NCBI GenBank assembly: GCA_963757395.1
Contig: CAVWRK010000003.1
Span: 310,001-374,000, forward strand
Reading direction: 5' to 3'
DNA: 64,000 nt
From: DATAOG01 sp963757395
GTDB taxonomy: Bacteria; Pseudomonadota; Alphaproteobacteria; Geminicoccales; Geminicoccaceae
Both the position numbers and the translations under genes were made by a program. The first letter of the stretch is position 1; each line of letters opens with the position of its first letter. This document shows, piece after piece, positions 25,237 to 34,427 of this stretch. The notes beneath the pieces are model-generated. The model searched no databases and was not told the DNA's origin. It worked only from the letters and a program-made list of their open reading frames with translations.

Positions 25237-27060
25237 CTAGGCCGCCTCGGCTTCCGGCGGCGGCGTCGGCCGCGGCAGCTCGTCGGCGGTCAGCGTCTCC
25301 TTCTCGAGCAGCTTGCGCGCCAGCGCCTCGAGCTCGGTTCGCCGCTTCTTCAGGATCTCGAGGGCCTGCTGGTAGGCGCGCTCGAGCCGCGCACGCACGG
25401 CTACGTCGATCTCGCGCGCCGTGTCCTCGCTGAAACGCCGGCCGCCGCCCTCGCTCGGCAGGCCGAGGAAGTTGCCGCGGTCGGTCTCGTAGGCCGCCTG
25501 GCCCAGCGTCGGGTCCATGCCGTAGCGGGTGGCCATGCTGCGGGCGATGTCGGTGACCCGGATCAGGTCGTCGGCAGCACCGGTCGAGATCTCGCCGAAC
25601 ACCAGCTCCTCCGCGGCCCGGCCGCCGAGCAGCACGGCCATCTTGTGCTCGAGCTCCTCGGTGGTCATCAGGAAGCGGTCCTCGATCGGCCGCTGCAGCG
25701 TGTAGCCGAGCGCGCCGACCCCGCGCGGGATGATCGAGACCTTGTGGACCGGGTCGACACCCGGCAGCGTCAGCGCGACCAGGGCATGGCCGAGCTCGTG
25801 GTAGGCGACCACGCGGCGCTCCTTGGGGTTGAGCAGCCGGTTCTTCTTCTCGAGCCCGGCGACGATCCGCTCGAACGCCGCGGTGAAGTCGACGAGGGTC
25901 ACCGCGCTCGCCCGCCGCCGGGTCGCGAGCAGCGCCGCCTCGTTGACCAGATTGGCGAGATCGGCGCCGGTGAAGCCGGGCGTCAGCGCCGCCACCTGCT
26001 CGAGGCTGACGTTCACATCCAGCTTGATCTTCTTGGCGTGCACCTCGAGGATCTGGATCCGACCCTGCTTGTCGGGCCGGTCGACCAGGATCTGGCGATC
26101 GAACCGGCCCGGGCGGAGCAGGGCGGGATCGAGGATCTCGGGCCGGTTGGTGGCCGCGAGCAGGATGATGCCCTGGCTCGGATCGAAGCCGTCGAGCTCG
26201 ACCAGCAGCTGGTTCAGGGTCTGCTCCTTCTCGTCGTGGCCGCCGGCCATCGGGCCGATGCCGCGCGCCCGGCCCATCGCGTCGAGCTCGTCGATGAAGA
26301 TGATGCAGGGCGCCATCTTGCGTGCCTGCTCGAACAGATCGCGCACGCGCGCGGCACCGACGCCTACGAACATCTCGACGAACTCGGAGCCGCTGATGGA
26401 CAGGAAGGTGACCCCCGCCTCGCCGGCCACCGCGCGTGCCAGGAGCGTCTTGCCGGTGCCGGGCGGGCCGATCAGCAGCACGCCGCGCGGCAGCCTCGCG
26501 CCGAGCACGCTGTAGCTCTTCGGGTCCTTCAAGAAATCGATGATCTCCTGGACCTCGGCCTTGGCCTCGTCGACGCCCGCGACGTCGGCGAGCGTGGTCT
26601 TGGTGTCCTTCTCGACGTAGATCTTGGCCCGGCTCTTGCCGATCGACATCAGGCCGCCAGCACCCATGCCGCCCATCGACATGCGCTTCAGCAGGAACAT
26701 CCAGATGCCGAAGAAGATCAGCGCCGGCAGCACCCAGGAGAGCAGTGTGGTGAAGAAGTTCTCGTCGCTGCCGCCCTGGAACTTGACCCCGTATTTCTCG
26801 AGCTCGGCGGCGAAGTTCGGATCGACCCGGGTGGTCGCGAACTGGCTGGGCTCGCCGGGCCCGGCATCCTTCAGGGTGCCGAGGATGCGACTCTCGGTGA
26901 TCACGAGGTCGCCGACCTTGCCGCTCTCGAGGTAGGACCTGAACTGGCTGTACGGCAGATACTCGGTCTTGCGCGATTCCTGGATGATCGCCTGCACGAG
27001 CAGCATCGCCAGGACCGCGATGACCACATACCAGGCGTTGAAGTGGCTCTTCTTGTCCAT
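25237..27060 (-). CDS. ftsH: ATP-dependent zinc metalloprotease FtsH
   Basis: 607 residues starting MDKKSHF at ATG 27060. Two membrane segments (about 9-27 and 105-125) enclose a periplasmic domain. The AAA module has Walker A GPPGTGKT (about 196-203), Walker B CIIFIDELDA and the second region of homology ATNRPEILDPALLRPGRFDR. The protease zinc site is HELGH at about 419-423. FtsH degrades misassembled membrane proteins and short-lived regulators. The sequence differs from canonical housekeeping FtsH in places (TLADVAGVDEAKAEVQEIID), and this could be a second paralogue. Frame and length are intact. Confidence 0.93.
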   Translation of the reverse strand: MDKKSHFNAWYVVIAVLAMLLVQAIIQESRKTEYLPYSQFRSYLESGKVGDLVITESRILGTLKDAGPGEPSQFATTRVDPNFAAELEKYGVKFQGGSDENFFTTLLSWVLPALIFFGIWMFLLKRMSMGGMGAGGLMSIGKSRAKIYVEKDTKTTLADVAGVDEAKAEVQEIIDFLKDPKSYSVLGARLPRGVLLIGPPGTGKTLLARAVAGEAGVTFLSISGSEFVEMFVGVGAARVRDLFEQARKMAPCIIFIDELDAMGRARGIGPMAGGHDEKEQTLNQLLVELDGFDPSQGIILLAATNRPEILDPALLRPGRFDRQILVDRPDKQGRIQILEVHAKKIKLDVNVSLEQVAALTPGFTGADLANLVNEAALLATRRRASAVTLVDFTAAFERIVAGLEKKNRLLNPKERRVVAYHELGHALVALTLPGVDPVHKVSIIPRGVGALGYTLQRPIEDRFLMTTEELEHKMAVLLGGRAAEELVFGEISTGAADDLIRVTDIARSMATRYGMDPTLGQAAYETDRGNFLGLPSEGGGRRFSEDTAREIDVAVRARLERAYQQALEILKKRRTELEALARKLLEKETLTADELPRPTPPPEAEAA

Positions 27061-27229
27061 ACCCCGGTCCCCGCGCACTCCGCCCGTCACAGGTGTGTGC
27101 CCGGCCGGTCCGCGTCAACCCATGGCGGTGCTGACCGCGGACCGCGGCCGGGCGCTAGGCGCCGAGGGGTGCGCCAGCTCAAGGAGGCTGACCGACGGCT
27201 GCGCCCGCGGAGCAGGGGAGTCGCGGCGG

Positions 27230-27476
27230 TCAGGAATTGAACGCTGGCGGCTCGCGCATGGCGTCGCGCTCGACGGCCGGCGTTCCACCCCGCCGAAGGG
27301 GGCGAGCCGGCGCCTGATCGCCGTGGCGAGATCGCAGGTGGGACCATGCTCCTCGCAGAACGCGACGCGCAGGATCACCCTCGCTTCCTCCGCCATCGAG
27401 CGGTCGCGCTTGGCGGCGCGCAGCCGGAGGCGCGCTTTGATCGCTGATCGAGATGTCTGATCGTAATGCTGGCCGC
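27230..27476 (-). pseudogene. FitA-type ribbon-helix-helix antitoxin remnant
   Basis: With two one-base corrections, near 27445 and 27282, the minus strand reads ASITIRHLDQ, IKARLRLRAAKRDRSMAEEA, LATAIRRRLAPFGGVE and MREPPAFNS then stop at 27230. That is a full FitA/StbC-like antitoxin, including the N-terminal RHH strand and the C-terminal toxin-neutralising tail. No start codon is left: the codon where Met is expected reads GCG. No FitB/PIN toxin gene follows. Unlike other frameshifted genes here, loss of both the start and the partner suggests genuine decay of a toxin-antitoxin module. Confidence 0.65.
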
Positions 27477-27703
27477 TGGTTACTCCGTAATCGATGAGAT
27501 CAAATTGATCAGTGCATTCATATGCTGCGTCAAGACCGAGTATGTAGCCTTTGGGCGCCCAGCCGAGCTGTGGTCGAGATCCAAAGGAAGATACCTGAAG
27601 CACGCGGGCTTCGGGGATGCTGGCGGGATTTCGGCTTTTAGCCAGCAGCGGACGCTCAGCGGTTCACGAGGCTCCGGCCCGCTGATACGTGACCGGTTAC
27701 CGG

Positions 27704-28143
27704 CTAGATGCTGATGAACCTCGGCGTCATGCCGCGGACCATTTCGGCGGAGCAGTAGTCCATACCAAACAACGCCAGAATCGGGCAGCCAAGGTCGGCA
27801 ACGATCTGGGACCAGTCGGTGTTGAGTTGCACCACCGTCCACTCGCCGGTCGTGATGCGTCTGTCTGCGGCCGCGATTTTGCCCGAACTCCAGTAAATCG
27901 AGGGGTCAAAATCGCGGATCTCTCTGCCGCGCAACCCGAGCCACGTGCACCGGAAGCTTACCGCGGTGGCTGTCGGGAAACGCCTTGCGAACGCGCGCGC
28001 ATGCCGCACTAACTCCGTCGTCTCCCGCAACACCGTCGTTGGCGATAACCACTTCCCTGGGTTGTCGAGCCGCACATCCTCGCGGTAGCCGCGTACAAGC
28101 GATGCGCGACCGTCGGGCGCAACCCGCCAGAAGTCCGGCATGC
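27704..28143 (-). pseudogene. AlbA_2/Schlafen-like gene, C-terminal fragment (downstream of IS630 remnant)
   Basis: A 145-residue open frame beginning MPDFWRVAPDGRASLVRGY and ending GMTPRFISI. It is the direct continuation of the AlbA_2 protein encoded at 28705-29612: the joined sequence around the break reads GQFDT, Ser, MPDFWRV with no residues missing. The fragment has no own ribosome site. Function of the C-terminal half is unknown; it is rich in Trp and Arg and soluble. The break is caused by the transposase remnant at 28144-28704. Confidence 0.7.
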
Positions 28144-28704
28144 GTCTGGCGCGAGCAGCAACCGGCGCTGGAGGCGGAGCGGCTGGTGTTCCTCGATGAG
28201 ACCTGGGCGACGACGGCCATGGCGAGGCGCTACGGCTGGGCGCGGCGCGGACGACGGGTGGTCGACGCCGTCCCTCATGGGCATTGGAAGACCTCGACCT
28301 TCATGGCCGCGCTGCGCCAGGATGGCCTCGTCGCGCCCTGCGTGTTCGATGGAGCGATCAACGGCGGGCGCTTCCTGGCCTATGTCGAGCAGGCGCTGGT
28401 TCCGACGCTGCGGCCGGGCGACATCGTGGTCATGGACAACCTCGGTGCCCACAAGGTCGAAGGGGTGCGCGAGGCGATCGAAGCGACCGGCGCCGGATTG
28501 CTTTACCTGCCGCCCTACAGCCCGGATCTGAACCCGATCGAGCAGGCGTCTTCGCCAAACTCAAAGCGCTCCTGCAGAACCGCGGCCGCCCGAAGCGTCG
28601 AGGCCCTCTGGCACACCATCGGCCAGCTCCTCGAAGCCTTCAGCCCCACCGAATGCGCCCACTACCTCGCCCACGCCGGCTATGGTTCCGTCGATCGGAG
28701 ATGT
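28144..28704 (+). mobile_element. IS630-family transposase remnant, 5'-truncated and frameshifted
   Basis: The DDE catalytic half of an IS630 transposase is present: first Asp in RLVFLDETWATT, second in GDIVVMDNLGAHK, Glu in SPDLNPIEQ, with HGHWKTSTFMAAL between. The N-terminal DNA-binding part (roughly 140 residues) is missing, so the element was cut at its left end. Two further indels near 28546 and 28578 break the catalytic tail (FAKLKALL). At the right end the flanking target is CTAG (28705-28708), the usual IS630 TA target; the matching left copy is lost. Non-functional. Confidence 0.75.
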
Positions 28705-29612
28705 CTAGTATCGAACTGACCGTTGCCGATCAGGTTCGTCTCCAGCAGGTCGAGCCCGGTGCCGTCTGGCTGTTCCGGGTAGATCGCCGCAGCAATTTCC
28801 CGCCGCGTGAACGGGTAGAACATGCTCCAGCCAGTCCACACCGTGTCGCGCACCTCGTTGTTCATCTCTTCGAGCAGTCGCCGCATTTCGCCGATCGGCT
28901 TGGACTGCTCGTCGTGCGCGATCAGGTAGCTGAGCTGGTAGTGGGCACCCGACAGCGGCAACGGCCACTTGAAACCCTTGGCGGCGGCAAGCGCCTCGGC
29001 GAATCGTTCGGCGACCGCGGTGTCCCATGCCGTTAACCGATCGGCGGTAGTCGGCGCGGGCAGCGCGCCGCCGTGTAGAAGATAGGCCATTTCGCGCAGC
29101 AGCGTGTCGCGGTCGTTCAGCGTGCAGCGCCGGATCAACGCTGCCCACTGCTCCGGCGACGTGATCGGCACGCTTTCCGGTCCGGGTGCGCGGATGTAGT
29201 ACGTGCCGGCGCGGATACCTTGCGGCCTGCCCTTGTTGTCCTGCGGCCCGTCGCGTTGCGCGCAAACGGGCGTCGTGCCGTGGCCGGGAACGCGGACGAT
29301 GCGGTACTCTACTCCCGCGCTGCTTTCTACTCCAGCAACATGGCAGTCGAAGGACGGTGCGAGATAGCGCTTGACGATCCCGTTGATGGCATCGTGGCTG
29401 TATGCCCGCAACGACGCCGGCCGGTTCGGATCGATCGAGGCGTCATCGCAAAAGCCGAACACCAAGTAGCCGGCGCCGTGGTTGCACAGCGCACCCATAT
29501 GACGGGCAAGGTTTGCCCGGTTCACATTGTCGCTCAGATCAAGCCACTGCTTCAACTCGATGTCGAGCGTCTCGCGTGGATTATCGATCAGGTCGGTAAG
29601 GTCAATTGTCAT
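28705..29612 (-). pseudogene. AlbA_2 (Schlafen-like) DNA-binding domain protein, N-terminal fragment
   Basis: Starts at ATG 29612 and runs about 302 residues to GNGQFDT before entering the IS630 remnant. The AlbA_2 domain lies at about residues 12-135 (ETLDIELKQWLDLSDNV, NLARHMGALCNHGAGYLVFG, YYIRAPG). AlbA_2 proteins bind nucleotides or nucleic acid and are frequent in regulatory and phage-defence contexts. The rejoined gene would encode about 448 residues. Base composition is slightly lower in GC than the neighbours. The intact ancestor may have been a stand-alone regulator or defence component; no partner gene is visible. Confidence 0.7.
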
Positions 29613-29893
29613 TTCCTATGGTTGTTCCTCTTCGGCATTTGGCTCCTGTTACAACGCGTGCACAAGACGCCGACGCAGGATGCTACTGAGGGCGATGTCC
29701 GCTCGGCGCGAGGACGTCTGAGCGTTGGCGCGAGTTCAACTCGGAAGATAGACGCCAAAGCCCGACGTTGGCAACCAATGTGCTGTATCACTTCCAGCGA
29801 AAATCAAATGGCCGTTTTGGGTCACGACTGGCCGCTCCGTGCATTCGACACCGGGGGGATGAGGGCCGGGTACCATCCGTCAGATTGCGACCA

Positions 29894-31486
29894 CTAGCCT
29901 GTCAGGCGCTGTTTCAGATGCTCGGCCAAGCGTAACGCCAGGGCGACGATCGTAAGCGTCGGGTTGGCGCTGCCGGACGTGGGAAAAACCGAGCTGCCGG
30001 CGACGTAGAGGTTGGCGATGCCGTGCACCCGCGAGCTCGGGTCGACCACGCCCTGGCTGGGGTCGACGCTCATCCGCGTGGTGCCGAGGTGGTGGTGGCC
30101 GCCCTCGACGGTCGGCGACCAACTGTCGTCACCCGCGGTCAGCCAGTCTGCGATCTGCAGGCGGCCTAGGCCGGTGCGGCCGAGCTCCTCGGCGACCGCC
30201 TGGTGGCCCGCGAGCAGCGAGCGCTTGTCCTGCTCGGTCAGCCGCCAGTCGAGCACGATCTCGGGCATCCCGAGCGGGTCCAGCTGATCGCCGAGGCGGA
30301 CCCGGCTGTCGCGATCGGGCGCCGCCTCGGCGCTGCACCACATCCGGAAGCTGACGTTGCCCGGCTGGTAGGCGCGCAGGCCGAGCCGGCCCGCGAGCCC
30401 GGCCGCGGTGTCGTCGATGTCGGTCAGCGCCTGCCAGAGGTCGGCCGCGAGATGGTCGGGCCACTCGCCCCGCCCGGCCGCGCTCCAGACCCGACGCAGC
30501 GCCGCGAAGCCGGAATTGCCGATGTTGTCGACCGTGAACAGGCTGTCGAAGTTCAGGAGCTGCCCGGCCCGCTGCCGTTCCGGGCTCTGATTGAGGCAGC
30601 CGACCACCTCGATCCCTTGCGCCTGACCGCCGCCCTGGCCGAAGGTGTAAAAGCTCAGCACCGCCGGATCGACCATGAGCGCGCGCGCGGCGTTGCAATG
30701 CGGATGCTCCATGAAGCAGCGCCCGACCATGTCCTTCTGGTTGCCGAGGCCGACCTTGACCTGCCGGTTCGCGGCCAGCAGCAGGCGCGGGTTCTCGAGC
30801 CCGCCGCAGGCGAGCACATAGGCGCGCGCCCGGACCGTGAGCCGCTTGCCCGCGAGCGTCCGGACCGCCAGCCCCTCCACCTCGCTGCCCGCTTCGTTGG
30901 CCTCGATGTCGACGACGTTGGCGTGCAGCACGACGTCGAGATTGGCCGCGGCCTCGAGCTCGCCGCGATAGACCTCGCCGAACCGGGTCGGCGGGCTGTA
31001 CTGCCAGACCCGGCTCAGGACCTTGGCCGGATCGAACGGCAGCACCGCCTGGCCGGGGTCGAGCCAGGCCTCCGGGCGATAGTCGTAGGCGCCGAGCTGG
31101 CAGATCTTCTGAGCTTCCCGGTAATAAGGCTCGAGCTCGGCCTTGGTCAGCGGCCAGCCGGACAGCGCGACCCACGGCCGGACCTCGAAATCCAGCGCAT
31201 CGAGCGGCCGGCAGCGGCCGGCCCAGTGGTTGGTCGAGCCGCCGAGAAAGCGCAGGCGACAGGCGTCCAGCTCGAAATAGGGCAGGCCGACATTGGCGCC
31301 CTGGTAGAGCTCCTGGACCTGCTCCTCGAACTCGAGCCCGCCACTCTCCAGCAGGCAGACCCCGACCTTGCCGCCCGCCAGCGCGCGCGCCAGCGTGATC
31401 CCCGCGGCGCCGCCGCCGACGATGCCGAGATCGCACTCCAGCACGTGACCATCGTCGAGCTCGCGCGCATCGCGCAGCATGTTCAA
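29894..31486 (-). CDS. GMC-family oxidoreductase (FAD-dependent)
   Basis: 530 residues. The FAD ADP-binding motif DLGIVGGGAAGITLARAL is at about 19-36, GGSTNHWAGRCRPLD at about 79-93 matches the second GMC region, and the C-terminal GGHHHLGTTRMS and FPTSGSANPTLTIVALALR carry the catalytic His and Asn. It probably oxidises a sugar or alcohol on the cytoplasmic or periplasmic side; no signal peptide is evident. It is 150 bases upstream (in coordinates below) of a cyclase-family gene on the same strand. The start could also be the Met three residues in. Confidence 0.88.
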   Translation of the reverse strand: MNMLRDARELDDGHVLECDLGIVGGGAAGITLARALAGGKVGVCLLESGGLEFEEQVQELYQGANVGLPYFELDACRLRFLGGSTNHWAGRCRPLDALDFEVRPWVALSGWPLTKAELEPYYREAQKICQLGAYDYRPEAWLDPGQAVLPFDPAKVLSRVWQYSPPTRFGEVYRGELEAAANLDVVLHANVVDIEANEAGSEVEGLAVRTLAGKRLTVRARAYVLACGGLENPRLLLAANRQVKVGLGNQKDMVGRCFMEHPHCNAARALMVDPAVLSFYTFGQGGGQAQGIEVVGCLNQSPERQRAGQLLNFDSLFTVDNIGNSGFAALRRVWSAAGRGEWPDHLAADLWQALTDIDDTAAGLAGRLGLRAYQPGNVSFRMWCSAEAAPDRDSRVRLGDQLDPLGMPEIVLDWRLTEQDKRSLLAGHQAVAEELGRTGLGRLQIADWLTAGDDSWSPTVEGGHHHLGTTRMSVDPSQGVVDPSSRVHGIANLYVAGSSVFPTSGSANPTLTIVALALRLAEHLKQRLTG

Positions 31487-31636
31487 TCCACGCTATCGTC
31501 GCGGGCCGGGCGCTCGCCCTCGCGCGCAGCCGCCCACGCTTGGAGCCCATGGCCTGCGGCCGAGCCGGCCGCGACCGCGCCGATCCCTACACGCGCAGCG
31601 GTTGATACGCAAGCGCCAGAGAGCCCCGCCGCCCGC

Positions 31637-32419
31637 TCAGCCCGCGACCAGCGCCAGCACCCGAAGCGGGCTGCCCGAGCCTTTCTCGATTTTCAATGGC
31701 GGCGTGATCAGCAGCGCCCCCGTGGGCGGCAGCTGGTCGAGATTGCACAAGGACGCGAGCCCGAGCTTGCCGGCGCCATGCATCAGATTGTGCGCCGGAA
31801 ACGCCGGCTCGAACGCGAACGCCTGGCCATGATCGGTGCCGACCGCCTCGACCCCCCAGCCATTGACCTCCCGCTCTGCCACGAGAAACCGCACCGCCGC
31901 CGCACTCGGCCCCGGCACATGCGGCCCATCCTCCTTGATGTTGAGAAACGCCGCGGGTTCGGTCCGCTTCGACCAGTCGGTCCGCATCAAGACCCAGGCA
32001 CCCTCCGGAATCCGCCCATGCCCGGCCTCGAACGCCTGGATGTGCGTAGGCTCCATCACGAACCGCTCATCCGCCGCCGCTTCTTTCGAACAATCAATCA
32101 CACAAGCCGGCGCCACGAACCGCCGCACCGGCAAAGTATCGGTGAACCCATCCGGAAAATCCTTGCCAGTCACCCAATGCACCGGCGCATCGAAATGCGT
32201 CCCGGTATGCTCGCCACACGAAAAATTGTTCCAATACCAGCCTGGTCCGCGCTGATCATAATGGGAAATCTCTTCGATCCGGAACGGACTCGACGGCGCG
32301 AACTCGGGTGGCAGCTGAATCACCGGCGTCGACGGCCGCAGCGTCTGACTGAGATCGACCACCCGGATTTTTCCACTCGCCAGCGCCGCCGCCAGCTGCG
32401 CCAGAATCTCGCTGCTCAT
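31637..32419 (-). CDS. cyclase family protein (kynurenine formamidase-like hydrolase)
   Basis: 260 residues. The metal-binding signature HTGTHFDAPVHW at about 70-81 and the later His/Glu sites (TDHGQAF; FPAHNLMHGAG) place it in the cyclase/KynB family of amide or lactone hydrolases. ATG 32419 has a GGAGGAGG ribosome site. Substrate could be a formamide, a cyclic amide or an isatin-like compound. Its start overlaps the stop of an upstream decayed frame by the ATGA pattern, probably by chance. The gene is intact. Confidence 0.88.
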   Translation of the reverse strand: MSSEILAQLAAALASGKIRVVDLSQTLRPSTPVIQLPPEFAPSSPFRIEEISHYDQRGPGWYWNNFSCGEHTGTHFDAPVHWVTGKDFPDGFTDTLPVRRFVAPACVIDCSKEAAADERFVMEPTHIQAFEAGHGRIPEGAWVLMRTDWSKRTEPAAFLNIKEDGPHVPGPSAAAVRFLVAEREVNGWGVEAVGTDHGQAFAFEPAFPAHNLMHGAGKLGLASLCNLDQLPPTGALLITPPLKIEKGSGSPLRVLALVAG

Positions 32420-32880
32420 TGGCCTCCTCCCAGGCTTCCAGCCCTCTCTCTACGCCATTCCCCCACCCGGTGCCATGGCCGCCGCCGATCGGATTGTTGC
32501 CCCGCCTCCGACTTCGGGTCCGCCGGTGAGTCGGGTTGATCGAGCAGTTGGCGCTCACGCGCCCAGGCGCGCCAATCGACCGCTTCGGACTTGGCGACCT
32601 CGAGCCGGTGGCCGAGGTCGTGAGTGTCCGTGAACGACACGAGATTCTCACAGTCCCAGCGTGCTGAAGGAACGATCAGACCGTGGTGCTCGAGGAAGGC
32701 GACAGCCGCGCCGATCACCTGCGTGCGCACGCAGTTGACCGACCGATAGGCCCCGAGGTCGATACCGAGACTGACCAGATCCGTCTGGATCAGACGCAGC
32801 GTCCCCCCGCGTGGTCAGGCGGAGACGGTGCAGCGCCGCGGGCTTGCTCGGCGGCGGGGTCCGCTGTCCCCAGTGGACGA
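32416..32880 (-). pseudogene. possible RES-domain toxin remnant
   Basis: The minus strand encodes LIQTDLVSLGIDLGAYRSV, RTQVIGAAVAFLEHHGLIVP and SARWDCENLVSFT followed by VDWRAWARERQLL. The order 'site, T-Q-x-I-G, G-L-I-x-P-S-A-R, C-x-N-L-V' is what the C-terminal part of some RES NAD-phosphorylase toxins looks like. Going upstream the frame is broken in a run of six C (plus strand, 32803-32808) and beyond about 32880 nothing familiar remains, so the N-terminal half is missing or too decayed to see. No Xre-type antitoxin is found. The family call is tentative. Confidence 0.4.
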
Positions 32881-33061
32881 GGAGATCTCGCTCACCTGGT
32901 ACCAGCGAGCCGCTGCTGATCCACACCAAGCCCAACGAGATCCCAGACCGCCGCTACGGCGTCTGCACAGAGGCGCGGTAGACAGATGCTGTCTGTTCGC
33001 TCTCGCCTTGCGCTCTGGTTGCGACGTCGACCGTCGATCCATTGAGCTCTTGGCTGAAGAA
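32881..33061. other. gap between the RES-like remnant and the DUF1828 gene
   Basis: No supported gene. Open frames on both strands are short or have no family-like sequence. The stretch is less GC-rich than the core genes and probably consists of degraded coding sequence. Confidence 0.4.
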
Positions 33062-33805
33062 CTAAGCTGCAATCCTATCAAGTACCTCTGGCGCCCGGCT
33101 GAACGGGACCGGCGGTGCTCCGACTCTGCAGCAGGTTGAGGTCGGCTGCTACCCAAGTCTCGCTATCGTCATAGATAATACGCTGCTGTATTTTTGGATT
33201 CCGCAGGTGCGCGATGTCCAGATGCGCAACTACCTCAGCATTGATTGAACTGGCGTCGCGCACTACCGCCTCGATGAGAAGCTGACGGTCGCTTCCTAGC
33301 CGCACCGCGTGGTGGAATTTGTGTGGTTTGTTACTCGCCCCCACAATAGGGACGTCTCGACCAACGAGTTTAGGAAATTTAATTTCCAGAAGTTGCCGCA
33401 ACTCGGCCCGAAAGTTGCGGTGCGTACGGGGTTTAAATCTGTCAAGCAACTCATGCGCTGCTTCTTTTGATGAATTGGCCACTAGAACAATTGTGGCTGC
33501 AAGTTGTCCAGCTTCGATGATCCGAGAGCGGATTACGCCATCCTCGCCGATTTCTAAACCTTGCGCTCGAACAATCGGGCGAACCAAGGCATTAATTCGA
33601 CCAACGCTTGCTCCCGCTGACATTACCTCATCGAGAGCACCGGCATCGTCATGGACAAGGAATTCATGATCGCCCCCCTCGACGACCACGGTAACGGCAC
33701 CGTTCGAAGGATAGAGACAATGGGTGGGAACTAAGATTCGCCCCCCTCGGCGATCGCCTGGGGCCATGACACCATCGACGCCCTGACTGCCTTGAGTAAG
33801 GTCAT
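33062..33805 (-). pseudogene. DUF1828 family protein, two indels
   Basis: The gene starts at ATG 33805, overlapping the stop of the DUF6978-like gene as ATGA. The first residues are MTLLKAVRASMVSWPQAI. A missing base in the C6 run at 33741-33746 (plus strand) shifts into RILVPTHCLYPSNGAVTVVV, the signature of DUF1828. The body continues through SNKPHKFHHAVRLGSDRQLL. Near 33125 one extra base separates this frame from the expected tail VPFSRAPEVLDRIAA and the stop at 33062. Rejoined length is about 247 residues. The stretch is more AT-rich than the core genome. Function is unknown; the coupled neighbour implies that the two proteins act together. Confidence 0.65.
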
Positions 33806-34369
33806 AACAGCCTGTCCGACTTTGGTAAGTCTTGGATTTCGTGGTTCGTTACTTGAATGTTGGTTTGTGCGCAAGACCAACGGAACGCCTGCTCGAACCT
33901 CCGAATCCTCTTGGGCAAGATCCTAGCATTGTGCAAGCGCGACGGCAATGCGTTCGCCTTGGCGAATTGCCTATTGTCCGCCCAACTGTGATAGTGGGGT
34001 TCAGTGATCGGTTCGCCCGTCAGATCAGCTGGTCGGTTGTGGAATTGACATGCGGAGCATCGTCAAAGGAATAATCCAAGCGCCAGATCGCGCGTCCGAC
34101 GGTTAAAATGATTTTAAAGCGAAGCCCCGGGCGCCGCGGATACGCTTTGATCGTCAATTCCCCCGCGATCTCGCCTTGATGCTCTACCGCTCGGACATAC
34201 CAAACTCCCCCTGCACACCGTCAAGTTGCCAATTGCCCAAGCCCGCCAGCGCCTTTCTGGCGGCCAGCAGCGCGTCGATAAAGTCCCGAATATCATTCGC
34301 TCCGGGACAAAACGCCCCGACGCATTGTTCAACCCATGATAGCTTTAGGTTTTCCGACAGGTCCATCAA
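33802..34369 (-). pseudogene. DUF6978-like protein, two indels
   Basis: ATG 34369 (or the next Met) gives LSWVEQCVGAFCPGANDIRD and FIDALLAARKALAGLGNWQL. After one missing base near 34186 it continues VEHQGEIAGELTIKAYP and LTVGRAIWRLDYSFDD. After another near 34021 it continues YHSWADNRQFAKANALP, HNARILPKRIRRFEQAFRW and ends at the TGA at 33802. The whole matches what I know as the DUF6978 family, about 190 residues. It is followed without gap (ATGA) by the DUF1828 gene. GC content is clearly lower than that of the flanking metabolic genes, suggesting acquisition by transfer. Confidence 0.6.
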
Positions 34370-34427
34370 GCGGGTTCAACGACTCGAGCAATCGCTGGCC
34401 CTACCGACGGCCCCACAACGTCGATCG

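Noticed and set aside
25183..27240. 685-residue open frame on the plus strand over ftsH
   Set aside because: Shadow of the FtsH coding sequence; no family features, while FtsH on the other strand is complete.
27115..27603. 162-residue minus-strand open frame as an intact gene
   Set aside because: Only the middle part is coding-like (FitA antitoxin). The two ends of that antitoxin lie in other frames, so the continuous frame is not the real product.
33741..33746. Phase variation through the C6 run in the DUF1828 gene
   Set aside because: The many other indels, including ones outside homopolymers, make sequencing error a simpler cause than a contingency locus.
33832..34074. 80-residue plus-strand open frame
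   Set aside because: It is antisense to the repaired DUF6978-like gene, whose conserved YHSWADNR segment lies here on the minus strand.
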